Source: Ruminiclostridium papyrosolvens C7 (GTDB lineage: Bacteria; Bacillota; Clostridia; Acetivibrionales; DSM-1351). From it: DNA of 64,000 bases. Location of the stretch: positions 1-64,000 of the forward strand of contig NZ_ATAY01000006.1 in the NCBI RefSeq assembly GCF_000421965.1, in the 5' to 3' direction. This document shows, in pieces, positions 26,402 through 38,032 of the stretch (position 1 is the stretch's first letter; the number at the start of each line of letters is the position of its first letter). A model generated the notes under the pieces. It made no database searches. It was not told the origin of the DNA and saw only the letters and a list, made by a program, of their open reading frames with translations. The position numbers were made by a program, and so were the translations under genes.

Positions 26402-26508
26402 TTTTTAACACCTCCTAAATATTAAGGAAAACAAATATCTTACTATTTGCTTTTCGCTACTATTTTACCACCTATTATACTGATTGACAAACTATTTTGC
26501 CATCTCTT

Positions 26509-27384
26509 TTAATCTTCCAGTTGCTTAAGGGCTTCAATGTCTATATCATTGTCGTCGCTGGTTGTTGCGTCTTTTATTACTTTTATTTCTCCATCCTTGA
26601 AATTATATACTCTCAAGTCGGATTCATTACCAATGTCCAGTTTGACTTTAAGAATTTCCTTTAATAATATTACTTCCACAACAGTTCCTTGACCTTCAGG
26701 AGTTTCAACTATTGCTCCAACTTTAGGAACTCTGGCAAGCAAATCTTCATACGCTTCCTGTTCATATTTGAGACAGCACATAAGTCTTCCGCAAGTGCCT
26801 GAAATCTTGGTTGGATTCAGGGACAAGGACTGTTCTTTTGCCATTTTTATTGAAACAGGCTGGAATTCTCCTAAAAATGAATTACAGCAAAGCACTCTGC
26901 CGCATATTCCTATTCCACCCATCATCTTCGACTCATCTCTTACACCAATCTGGCGAAGCTCTATCCTGGTTTTAAAAACTGATGCCAAATCCTTTACAAG
27001 CTCTCTGAAATCAACTCTTCCATCCGCTGTAAAATAAAACAAGACCTTGTTGTTATCGAATGTATATTCTACGTCTATAAGCTTCATTTCCAATTTGTGG
27101 TCGTTGATTTTTTGCAGGCATATGTTGAATGCATCTTTTTCTTTTCTGTCATTTTCCTCAGCATGGACAATATCTTCTTCGGTTGCTATTCTGATAACCT
27201 TTTTCAGGGGAGCAACTATCTCTGACTCGTCCACTTCTCTGTTGGGAACAACAACCAATCCGAATTCTATTCCCCTTGCAGTTTCAACTATGACATTCTG
27301 GTTCAGATCTATCACTAATTCGCCGGGATCAAAATAGTATATCTTGCCTGCTTTTTTAAACCTAACTCCTACAACCTTTACCAT
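26509..27384 (-). CDS. ricT: PSP1-domain protein RicT (YaaT)
   Basis: 291 residues. PSP1 domain with the cysteines of the family, GIGICGRVLCCNSFL and GTCGRLMCCLKYE, and GIEFGLVVVPNREV near the N-terminus. In B. subtilis RicT works with RicA and RicF in an iron-sulfur complex that controls RNase Y specificity, sporulation, competence and biofilm formation. No ricA or ricF is in the window. The start follows holB by 33 bases. Confidence 0.92.
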   Translation of the reverse strand: MVKVVGVRFKKAGKIYYFDPGELVIDLNQNVIVETARGIEFGLVVVPNREVDESEIVAPLKKVIRIATEEDIVHAEENDRKEKDAFNICLQKINDHKLEMKLIDVEYTFDNNKVLFYFTADGRVDFRELVKDLASVFKTRIELRQIGVRDESKMMGGIGICGRVLCCNSFLGEFQPVSIKMAKEQSLSLNPTKISGTCGRLMCCLKYEQEAYEDLLARVPKVGAIVETPEGQGTVVEVILLKEILKVKLDIGNESDLRVYNFKDGEIKVIKDATTSDDNDIDIEALKQLED

Positions 27385-27417
27385 CTATAAAGTTCCTTTC
27401 TACAATACATAAAAAGT

Positions 27418-28386
27418 TTACGTATTATTTGCCTGTTTAATTTTCATAAGCATAACTTCTATGGCCAGCTGGAAATTGGCATTACTGTCCAAGCCCTTAC
27501 GGGCGTCCCATACTGCCTGTATGCATTTTAAAACATGTGAAAAGGATACTCCCACATTCCTAATAATCATATCTTTTTTATCTGAATTTATCAATAGACT
27601 TGTATCACCAGTCTCCTTGTAAATTAGTAAATCTCTGAAATACAATAGTATTACATGCAGTACATAGCCTACCCTGTCATTATTTTTTTCAAACGTTTCA
27701 TAAAACTTAAACAGGTCAGCGTCTCCATCTGATACAAGCTTTGAAGTAAATTCAAGTACTTCTTCACGTAATTCAAGGTAATGTGACGATTCAGCAAGCT
27801 CCAAAGCTGTACCTGCCACACCGTCAGCATATGAAACGATAAATTCCCAGTCAGGTTTTCTAATCCCATAGTTTGACTCAAGAATTTCCATAACGTCTTC
27901 ACGGGACAATCTGTTAAATAGTATTCTCTGACATCTGGAACGTATAGTTTGTGCTACTGCCGCCGAAGATTGGACTGTTAATATAAATACTACATAGGGG
28001 GGCGGCTCTTCCAGAGATTTTAGCAGTGCATTTTGTGCCTGAATAGTCATAGCATCAGCATCGTTTATGATAATTACCTTGTATTTGGAATAAAGAGGCC
28101 TTATAACAAGTCCCTTTAATATATTTCTTATCTCCTCGACGCTGATGCTTTTATCTTTTTGAATTATTTCATGAAAATCCGGATTTGAGGCTTCCTTGTA
28201 TAACTGACATGATTTACATCCACCGCACGGGAATTGCTCCTCACTGCACATTAGCATTGAGGCAAATTTCAGTGCAGTATCTCTTTTTCCGACTCCATCC
28301 GGGCCTTCAAAAATATATGCATGACTTACATTATCTTTTTGTACTGCAGCTCCTAATGCGGATAGTATTCTTTGGTGCCCTAACAT
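27418..28386 (-). CDS. holB: DNA polymerase III delta' subunit
   Basis: 322 residues, AAA+ clamp-loader. ATP-site-like GPDGVGKRDTALKFA, zinc-binding cysteines (CSEEQFPCGGCKSCQL), and SLEEPPPYVVFILT with the sensor region QTIRSRCQRI. Part of the complex that opens and loads the beta clamp. GGAGGC ribosome-binding site; follows yaaR by 15 bases in the tmk operon. Confidence 0.93.
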   Translation of the reverse strand: MLGHQRILSALGAAVQKDNVSHAYIFEGPDGVGKRDTALKFASMLMCSEEQFPCGGCKSCQLYKEASNPDFHEIIQKDKSISVEEIRNILKGLVIRPLYSKYKVIIINDADAMTIQAQNALLKSLEEPPPYVVFILTVQSSAAVAQTIRSRCQRILFNRLSREDVMEILESNYGIRKPDWEFIVSYADGVAGTALELAESSHYLELREEVLEFTSKLVSDGDADLFKFYETFEKNNDRVGYVLHVILLYFRDLLIYKETGDTSLLINSDKKDMIIRNVGVSFSHVLKCIQAVWDARKGLDSNANFQLAIEVMLMKIKQANNT

Positions 28387-28401
28387 TTTGCCTCCGTAAT
28401 G

Positions 28402-28869
28402 TCATAAAAACAAGTCAAGTATCAATCCCCTGATATCATCAAGTTTTTTAAGTATGCTAATGTTGTCTTGTTGTGATTTAAGTACTTCATTTGTCAGTTC
28501 AATAAGTTCTTCATTTATTTTTTTTATAATTGCATAAACCCTGTGCCTACCTCTTCTATCCAGGAAGTTTTTCTTCATAAAATTATGTGAATGTGAAACC
28601 GCCTCATCAAGAAATTCAGAAATCAATTGCTTGTAAACCTTCAATTCCCTGATGTCAGTCTTTTTTCCAAGCTTTTTGCCCTGACTCTCTATTTTATCAG
28701 CAAGTACTTTAACCCTCTCTTCATAATTCTTGGTTTCAAGTTTTCTTAGCTGAGATGAAAAAGTTGCATCCCTCTCATTTCTTATAGTTCTTTCATCTCT
28801 GCCAGCCAAAGCAGAAATATTTGTGCGGTTATCGGACGAATCCTGTATCTTAATGGGAATCGGAATCAC
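28402..28869 (-). CDS. yaaR: YaaR-family protein (DUF327)
   Basis: 155 residues, mostly helical, with the motif SHNFMKKNFLDRRGRHRVY(AIIKKI in the next residues) typical of DUF327. The role is unknown. Translation starts at GTG 28869 after AAGAAGG. Sits between darA and holB as in B. subtilis. Confidence 0.88.
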   Translation of the reverse strand: MIPIPIKIQDSSDNRTNISALAGRDERTIRNERDATFSSQLRKLETKNYEERVKVLADKIESQGKKLGKKTDIRELKVYKQLISEFLDEAVSHSHNFMKKNFLDRRGRHRVYAIIKKINEELIELTNEVLKSQQDNISILKKLDDIRGLILDLFL

Positions 28870-28884
28870 CTTCTTAAGCTTATT

Positions 28885-29217
28885 TTAAACCTTGTGGAAC
28901 TTTTCTACGTCAACTACAAAAATTGTAGCTCCGCCTACCGTTACTTCAACGGGATATGGCATAAACATTCCGTTTATACCTCCGGATGAGGCCGGCGTAT
29001 TTATAACCTGTCTCCTGCTTTTTGACTTCTTTTCTATAATGGCAATCACATCATCCAGCTTATCTTCATCTACACCTACAAGTAAAGTGGTATTTCCTGC
29101 CTTTAGGAAACCTCCGGATGAACACATTTTAGTAACACTAAAGCCGTTTTTGTTAAGTTCCTCCATCACCCTGTGACCGTCTTCATCATGTACAATAGCA
29201 AACACCAGTTTCATCAT
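28885..29217 (-). CDS. darA: Cyclic-di-AMP-binding PII-like protein DarA (YaaQ)
   Basis: 110 residues, PII-like ferredoxin fold (DUF970). Opens MMKLVFAIVHDEDGHRVM; contains SSGGFLKAGNTTLLVG with the Gly/Thr loop that contacts c-di-AMP, and RRQVINTP. Also called PstA. It binds c-di-AMP as a trimer; its downstream targets are not established. GGAGGGATT ribosome-binding site. Confidence 0.93.
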   Translation of the reverse strand: MMKLVFAIVHDEDGHRVMEELNKNGFSVTKMCSSGGFLKAGNTTLLVGVDEDKLDDVIAIIEKKSKSRRQVINTPASSGGINGMFMPYPVEVTVGGATIFVVDVEKFHKV

Positions 29218-29244
29218 AATCCCTCCTTAAATATAGTCTGGTTT

Positions 29245-29865
29245 TTAAAGTATTTCCTTCAGAAATATCTTTATTTGTGAAGATATTTCTTCTATTGATT
29301 TTGAAGCATCTATTGTCTTAATCCTGTCGGGATATAATAATGACATTTTCCTGTAACCCTCATACACCCTCATATGAAAGTCCATTTTTTCCTGTTCTAT
29401 TCTGTCTGCCCCCGTAGATTTTATCCTTCTTTCTATTGCCAAACGCGGGTCAATGTCAAGAAAAAATGTAATATCGGGTACTACACCGTCAACTGCGGCT
29501 CTATTGACATCCGCCACAGTTTTAAGGTCAACACCTCTGCCGCACCCCTGATATGCATAGCTTGAATCTACAAACCTGTCGCATATAACATATTTACCAC
29601 TTTCTAATGCAGGCCTTATGACCTGAAAGACATGCTGGGCTCTGGCTCCAGCGTAAAGCATCATTTCTGTTAAAGGGGAAATATCAGTATTTTGTGGATC
29701 AAGTATCAAATCCCTGATCATCTCGCTGATTTCGGTACCCCCGGGCTCTCTGGACAACACTACGTCAATGCCGGCAGCCTTTAGAAATTCTTCCATCAAC
29801 TTAATCTGAGTTGTCTTTCCAGACCCGTCAGTTCCCTCAACAGTTATAAACAAACCTTTACGCAT
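29245..29865 (-). CDS. tmk: Thymidylate kinase
   Basis: 206 residues from ATG 29865 (GGAGGT seven bases upstream; the frame is open for 13 codons more, without a site). P-loop GTDGSGKTT, LSREPGGT, and DRFVDSSYAYQG for base and sugar binding. Phosphorylates dTMP to dTDP. Part of the conserved yaaO-tmk-yaaQ-yaaR-holB-yaaT block. Confidence 0.95.
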   Translation of the reverse strand: MRKGLFITVEGTDGSGKTTQIKLMEEFLKAAGIDVVLSREPGGTEISEMIRDLILDPQNTDISPLTEMMLYAGARAQHVFQVIRPALESGKYVICDRFVDSSYAYQGCGRGVDLKTVADVNRAAVDGVVPDITFFLDIDPRLAIERRIKSTGADRIEQEKMDFHMRVYEGYRKMSLLYPDRIKTIDASKSIEEISSQIKIFLKEIL

Positions 29866-29917
29866 TATCTTACCTCCAACTGTTTTATCTTTTGTCTGAT
29901 ACAAAAATTATAACACA

Positions 29918-31357
29918 TTATTTTACAACTTGGACACTATTATTATTGCCAACACCATTAACCTTTCCGCCTAGTTTGATAATGGAGTCTATGTAGCTTA
30001 TCTTATTACTGTCAATTATTTCTCCCGGGTAAAGAACCGGAATACCCGGAGGATATGGAGTGACTACTCCTGCACATATCCTTCCCAAACAGGATTTTAA
30101 TTCCTTTTGCTCCTTATGTGCAGCATAGGCTTCATACGGACTTAATACCTGTAAAGCATCATATGGTTTCTGTCCTGTCAAACTTCGTATTTTTTCTGCT
30201 TGCCTTCCCCACTCATCATTAAAAGGTATTTGAGCCAGTTTTGACAAACTTTCATTAAGCCTGTCAAAAGTCTGCTTTTTATCAGCTGTTGTTGTAATTA
30301 AAACAAGGTTTTCATAATCAGCCATTTCTACCTGAACCGACAACTCAGCTCTTAGCACTCCTTCTGCATCATATCCGCTTATACCAAGCCCTGATGTATT
30401 CAATACCAGCCTTGTTGGGTCCTGTATTGTATTAATACCCAGATACTTGCCTTCTAAAACCTTATAACCATGTATTTCAGCAATCCTGTTCTTAAAAGCA
30501 TTGATTTCTTCAATCAAATGAAAGAGTTTTTCTTTTCCTTCCGTTTGCATAAGCTCTCTTGCAATATCCAGATACGTCATTATAATATATGAAGGACTTG
30601 AAGTTTGGAGCATGGCTAAGTTAAATCTGATTTTTTCAATGTCTATAAGGGAGCCGTTTATGTGCATATACGCACCCTGTGTAACAGCCGGAAGTGTTTT
30701 ATGAGCACTTTGTATTACAATGTCTGCTTTGTATTGGTTTGCTGAAGGAGGTAGCAGAGGGCTGAATACCAGGTGCGCTCCGTGAGCCTCATCCACTATC
30801 AATGGTTTTCCGTATGAATGAACTATTTTTACTATAGTTTCAATATCGCTGCATATACCGTAATAATTAGGCCTTGTTATGAGTACAGCGGCTGCTTCAG
30901 GGTGCATACGAAGAGCCTTTTCTATACTTTGTGCTGTTACTCCTTCATTTATTCCAAACTTACTGTTGTATTCGGGGTATATAAATACCGGTTCTGCCCC
31001 GGACATTATCAGCCCTGACACTACAGATTTATGTGAATCTCTTCCTATTATTATTTTTTGGCCCCTTGTGCAAACACTCATAATCGCAGCCTGAATCCCG
31101 CAGGTTGAACCATTTACAAGAAAAAAAGTATTGTCTGCTTCAAACGCCCTCGCTGCAAGCTCTTGAGCCTCTTTTATTATCCCCTCGGGATAATGAAGGT
31201 TGTCTGTTCCGTCAATCTCTGTTACGTCAAGTTTGAGAATGTCCGTAGCAAGTTCCTGTGGAACTCCTCTTGACAACTTGTGACCAGGCATATGAAATAT
31301 ATTTATATTTTCTTTTTCATATTTTCTCAAATAATTATATATTGGCAAATTATTCAC
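29918..31357 (-). CDS. Orn/Lys/Arg decarboxylase family protein (YaaO-like)
   Basis: 479 residues from GTG 31357, which follows AAAAGGG by 7 bases and gives the family start NNLPIYNYLRKYE. PLP-dependent fold-type I: HMPGHK, VDEAHGAHL, and the Schiff-base lysine in QSAHKTLPAVTQGA. Related enzymes make agmatine or cadaverine; B. subtilis SpeA is arginine decarboxylase and YaaO a paralogue of uncertain substrate. First gene of the conserved block; begins 140 bases downstream of lacZ. Confidence 0.85.
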   Translation of the reverse strand: MNNLPIYNYLRKYEKENINIFHMPGHKLSRGVPQELATDILKLDVTEIDGTDNLHYPEGIIKEAQELAARAFEADNTFFLVNGSTCGIQAAIMSVCTRGQKIIIGRDSHKSVVSGLIMSGAEPVFIYPEYNSKFGINEGVTAQSIEKALRMHPEAAAVLITRPNYYGICSDIETIVKIVHSYGKPLIVDEAHGAHLVFSPLLPPSANQYKADIVIQSAHKTLPAVTQGAYMHINGSLIDIEKIRFNLAMLQTSSPSYIIMTYLDIARELMQTEGKEKLFHLIEEINAFKNRIAEIHGYKVLEGKYLGINTIQDPTRLVLNTSGLGISGYDAEGVLRAELSVQVEMADYENLVLITTTADKKQTFDRLNESLSKLAQIPFNDEWGRQAEKIRSLTGQKPYDALQVLSPYEAYAAHKEQKELKSCLGRICAGVVTPYPPGIPVLYPGEIIDSNKISYIDSIIKLGGKVNGVGNNNSVQVVK

Positions 31358-31496
31358 TTTTGCACCCTTTTCCATGTTAAACCGCAGTTTACGTATTTCA
31401 AGCCGGGTATGACTTGTTTCCGCCAACACCCGGCCTGCATAACCCGGTTCATATATCTATTTTACTTTTTAAAGGCTTTATTTACAATATGCAGTC

Positions 31497-34586
<3,090 letters not shown>

Positions 34587-34709
34587 CTAAGCCTTGGAGT
34601 ATTTTAATTAAATTATAACTCTAATTACTGTAACCGATTTTATCAACTTTACAAAATTAGTATGTGCAAAGATTTAATTATTGAACCCCAATGAAAAAAA
34701 GAATAAAAA

Positions 34710-34761
34710 AATATTACCGGACAAAATCGAAGTTTGAGAAGGTCAATCGTCCGGTAATATT
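34710..34761 (-). terminator. Strong intrinsic terminator after the GH10 gene
   Basis: Perfect 13-bp arms AATATTACCGGAC / GTCCGGTAATATT, then TTTTTTTATT on the minus strand. Ends the importer-xylanase operon and separates it from lacZ. Confidence 0.9.
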
Positions 34762-34783
34762 ATATAACACTACACTACTACTC

Positions 34784-36022
34784 TTAAATTTTTAATTTGA
34801 CAGTCTCATTTGAGCTATCAATAGTAAAACCAATCTTTATCCCATGGCAGGAAACCTCATAATCACCAAGGAATCCGGAAACCTTAATTTCTCCGTTTTC
34901 ATCAGTCATGTACGTAGTAGGTTTCAGCCACCACTCACCTTTTACAAGTTTGTGTAATTCATCATATGCAGGCTTAACCCTGTTATCAACAGTTATAAAG
35001 CCTGATGGTGCACCAAGCCAAGCTCCATCTGCAAAATCCCACCAAGTAATGGATTCAACCTTTGGATTCGCCAAAAGTGTCTCGTAATGCGATATAACTT
35101 CTCTGGCTTGTCTGTCCTCACCTTCAGCTGTTGAAGGCCATTCTTTTACTTGATAATCATTCAAGTCTTCAATTTCAGGCGGTATCAACTTTCCTGAAAC
35201 CAAAGTATTTTCTGTAAAATGAAGCGGGAGGTTAAATCTGGAGAACCTTTCGAGTACCTCCAAAGTCTTTTCCACACCCCAGTAGCCCTGATGCATATGA
35301 GATTGTATTCCGATTGCATCAATAGGTACTCCGGCCTCAATAAGCCCTTCCAACAGAATCGCATAGGATTCGGAAGTATTGAAGTCGTTAATCAACAGTG
35401 TCGCACCCGGATTTGCTTTCTTGGCTTCATTGAACACTTTACTAACCAGCTTTATACGTCCAAGCTCCTTGCAAATCCTTGTGATTCCATTATCATATTT
35501 ATCAAAAACAGGCATGATAACAACTTCATTTATTGCATCCCAAATATCTATTAAGCCTTTAAACTCTGAAACATCACGATTAATACGATTCATCTGAGTC
35601 GCAAGTATTTCTTCATTTGTCATATCTAGCAGCCAAGGTGCTGTGACAGTGTGCCAGCACAACGGATGCCCTTTTAACAGAAGTCCATGTGAAGCCAGCC
35701 ACTGAGCTGCCTTCTTTGTTTCATTTATCATGGGCTGACCTTTTACGCGTTCATATAAACCCCAATAAAAAGGTACGGTCGTGTAGTTAAACAAACTAAA
35801 AAACTTCTCAAATCGTTGTTCTGCACGTTCTTTTTCTTCATCCTTAAATATATTATTAACATATGGAATCGCATCAAATTGTGCACAACCAAATAGGAAC
35901 TTATGCTTGGTTTGTTCAACAACAACTTCTGTATTTTTTAAAGTGCTACCGTCTGGTCCCGAAAGTTTAATGGTCTTTGTTGCTATTCTATGGCTATACT
36001 TGCTGTTACTAACTATACTCAT
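34784..36022 (-). CDS. Intracellular GH10 endo-beta-1,4-xylanase
   Basis: 412 residues. GH10 barrel at about 40-345: HPLCWHTVTAPWL, acid/base E166 in WDAINEVV, IGIQSHMHQG, nucleophile E271 in LHFTENTL, and ITWWDFADGAW. The nucleophile loop is FTEN rather than the usual ITELD. No signal peptide. About 35 leading residues and a 65-residue C-terminal beta module (from about 348, with TTYMTDENGEIKVSGFLG) flank the barrel. It fits the XynA2-like class that digests imported aldouronates and xylo-oligomers. Follows the second permease by 27 bases. Confidence 0.9.
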   Translation of the reverse strand: MSIVSNSKYSHRIATKTIKLSGPDGSTLKNTEVVVEQTKHKFLFGCAQFDAIPYVNNIFKDEEKERAEQRFEKFFSLFNYTTVPFYWGLYERVKGQPMINETKKAAQWLASHGLLLKGHPLCWHTVTAPWLLDMTNEEILATQMNRINRDVSEFKGLIDIWDAINEVVIMPVFDKYDNGITRICKELGRIKLVSKVFNEAKKANPGATLLINDFNTSESYAILLEGLIEAGVPIDAIGIQSHMHQGYWGVEKTLEVLERFSRFNLPLHFTENTLVSGKLIPPEIEDLNDYQVKEWPSTAEGEDRQAREVISHYETLLANPKVESITWWDFADGAWLGAPSGFITVDNRVKPAYDELHKLVKGEWWLKPTTYMTDENGEIKVSGFLGDYEVSCHGIKIGFTIDSSNETVKLKI

Positions 36023-36049
36023 TATTCCTTCTCCTTCACGGAAATGGGA

Positions 36050-36964
36050 TTATTCTTTAACTCCACCAACATTCAAACCTACTACGAAGTATCTTTGCAG
36101 GAATGGGTATACAACAATTATCGGAACAGCTGCTACTATTGTGATAGCTGCCCTTATAGATAAGGACGTAACCATAGTATCTGCAGTTTGCGAATTTGCA
36201 CCTACACCTGCTGCCAAAGCAGGATTTGAATTAAAATTCTGTGTCGAACTCAGCAGCTTCATCAACTCATATTGCAGCGTGCTAAGGTTCTGCTTCGATG
36301 AACAATACAGGAAGGTATCAAACCATGTATTCCATGCACCAACTGCAACGAACAATGCAATTGTAGCCAGTACCGGTTTACAAAGTGGGAAGATTACCTG
36401 CATGAATATTCTGAAATCTCCTGCTCCATCGATTCTTGCAGATTCAACAAAGCTTTCAGGTATACCTATAATAAAGGTTCTGATAACAATCATGTTAAAT
36501 GCTGCTATCATTGACGGCAGTACATATACCCAGAAGCTGTTCAACAAATGCAAGTTCTTTATCAGGAAGTAATTCGGTATTATACCTGCATTAAAGTACA
36601 TTGTTAATACAAATATTATTGTTATAGGCTTTCTGAATACATATTCCTTTCTGCTTAACGTAAAGGAAAGCATTGTTGTAAGGAATAAATTTGCCAATGT
36701 TGAAAGTACTGTTCTTTCTACTGATACCAAAAATGCATGAAATACGTTGCCTCCTATGAATATAGCCTTATAATTCTGCAGTGAAAATTCTCTAGGCCAA
36801 AGATATATTCCACCTCTTAAAGTATCAACACCATTGTTAAAAGATATTGCAAGTGTATTTAAAAATGGATAGAGAGTTACAATCATAAGTGTAGCCATGA
36901 AGACAAAATTAAATGTGTTAAAAACTACGTCTCCTATCCTTACGGGTTTTCGTTGATTAATCAT
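36050..36964 (-). CDS. ABC sugar importer permease, LplC/YtcP-like (importer 1)
   Basis: 304 residues, six membrane segments, with the CUT1-type EAA loop ESARIDGAGDFRIFMQVIFPL. Partner of the permease upstream; together they form the channel. The family tail LQRYFVVGLNVGGVKE is intact. It is the third gene of importer 1 and precedes the xylanase. Confidence 0.9.
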   Translation of the reverse strand: MINQRKPVRIGDVVFNTFNFVFMATLMIVTLYPFLNTLAISFNNGVDTLRGGIYLWPREFSLQNYKAIFIGGNVFHAFLVSVERTVLSTLANLFLTTMLSFTLSRKEYVFRKPITIIFVLTMYFNAGIIPNYFLIKNLHLLNSFWVYVLPSMIAAFNMIVIRTFIIGIPESFVESARIDGAGDFRIFMQVIFPLCKPVLATIALFVAVGAWNTWFDTFLYCSSKQNLSTLQYELMKLLSSTQNFNSNPALAAGVGANSQTADTMVTSLSIRAAITIVAAVPIIVVYPFLQRYFVVGLNVGGVKE

Positions 36965-36973
36965 AGTACCTCC

Positions 36974-37945
36974 TTAGATAAGCCTTTCTTCGCCTAATCT
37001 CTTAGCAACATTATTGGCAAGGAATAGCATAATAATTGCAATTACACTCTTAAATATACCAGCTGCTGTTGCAAGCGAATAATTGAACTGGTTAATACCA
37101 TACTTGATAACATAAATATCTATAGTTTCAGACCAGTCTAAAACAGGCCCCTTTCCTAACAGGTACTGAATTTCAAAACCTGCTTCCATAACATGACCTA
37201 TAGACATTATCAGAAGTACTACAAAGGTAGCTTTAATTCCCGGAAGTGTAACATGCCACATTTTTTTAAATCTTCCGGCTCCATCCAAGCCCGCTGCCTC
37301 ATATAGAGCAGGGTCGATGGCAGTTATTGCGCCAAGGTAAATTATAGTATTCCATCCAAGTTCTTTCCATACGTTGGTGGCACCTACAATTCCCCAGAAG
37401 TATTTTCCTTCACTTAACCAATTAATTGGAGAATTAATTATACCTAATTTCACCAGTACTATGTTTACAATACCACCCTCGGTTGAAAGGCAAGTAGCCA
37501 CAATACCTGTTACAATTACCCAAGATAAAAAGTGCGGTAAATAAGATATAGTCTGAACAGTTCTCTTGAAGAAAATGTTCTTAATTTCGTTTAGAAGTAA
37601 TGCAAGTACTATTGCTGTAACATAACTTAGAATCAGGTTTATAAAACTCATGCTAATTGTATTTCTGAAATCTCTTATGAAATTATCATCTTTAAAAAGA
37701 TATTTGAAATTTTGGAGACCAACCCACTTTTGTTCAAAAAAGCCTTTTGCCGGTTTATAATTCTGGAAAGCCATGAGCCAGCCCCAAATCGGTACATATG
37801 AAAATATTAAAATATAAATGAGCATCGGTACGGACATGAATATAAGCTGCTTTTGCTTTACAAGCGTGTTCCAGGTTATTTTATGTCCCGTCATTTTCTT
37901 GCCTTGTAGTTTATTATCAGCTAAAGCTGTTACATTATTAGCCAT
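36974..37945 (-). CDS. ABC sugar importer permease, LplB/YteP-like (importer 1)
   Basis: 323 residues with six membrane segments and the EAA loop EAAGLDGAGRFKKMWHVTLP. Begins with a cytoplasmic tail of about 30 residues. LplB-type permeases serve complex oligosaccharides such as aldouronates and rhamnogalacturonan. Ten bases separate it from the next permease. Confidence 0.9.
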   Translation of the reverse strand: MANNVTALADNKLQGKKMTGHKITWNTLVKQKQLIFMSVPMLIYILIFSYVPIWGWLMAFQNYKPAKGFFEQKWVGLQNFKYLFKDDNFIRDFRNTISMSFINLILSYVTAIVLALLLNEIKNIFFKRTVQTISYLPHFLSWVIVTGIVATCLSTEGGIVNIVLVKLGIINSPINWLSEGKYFWGIVGATNVWKELGWNTIIYLGAITAIDPALYEAAGLDGAGRFKKMWHVTLPGIKATFVVLLIMSIGHVMEAGFEIQYLLGKGPVLDWSETIDIYVIKYGINQFNYSLATAAGIFKSVIAIIMLFLANNVAKRLGEERLI

Positions 37946-37986
37946 ACTGCCTCCCAGTAAATCAAGTCATTGGATTTTTTAAAATA

Positions 37987-38019
37987 TCCATTGGAGCATA
38001 ATTAATATGCTCCAATGGA
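37987..38019 (-). promoter_or_regulatory. Stem-loop between binding-protein and permease genes
   Basis: A 14-bp perfect stem TCCATTGGAGCATA / TATGCTCCAATGGA with a five-base loop, followed on the minus strand by TATTTTAAAAAAT. Such hairpins stabilise the upstream binding-protein mRNA or let only part of the polymerase through, so more binding protein than permease is made. Confidence 0.7.
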
Positions 38020-38032
38020 CTTTAACTATCTC

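Noticed and set aside
35907..36572. A 221-residue open frame antisense to a permease and GH10 gene
   Set aside because: Its reverse strand is a well-supported pair of genes; composition is a shadow of membrane coding.
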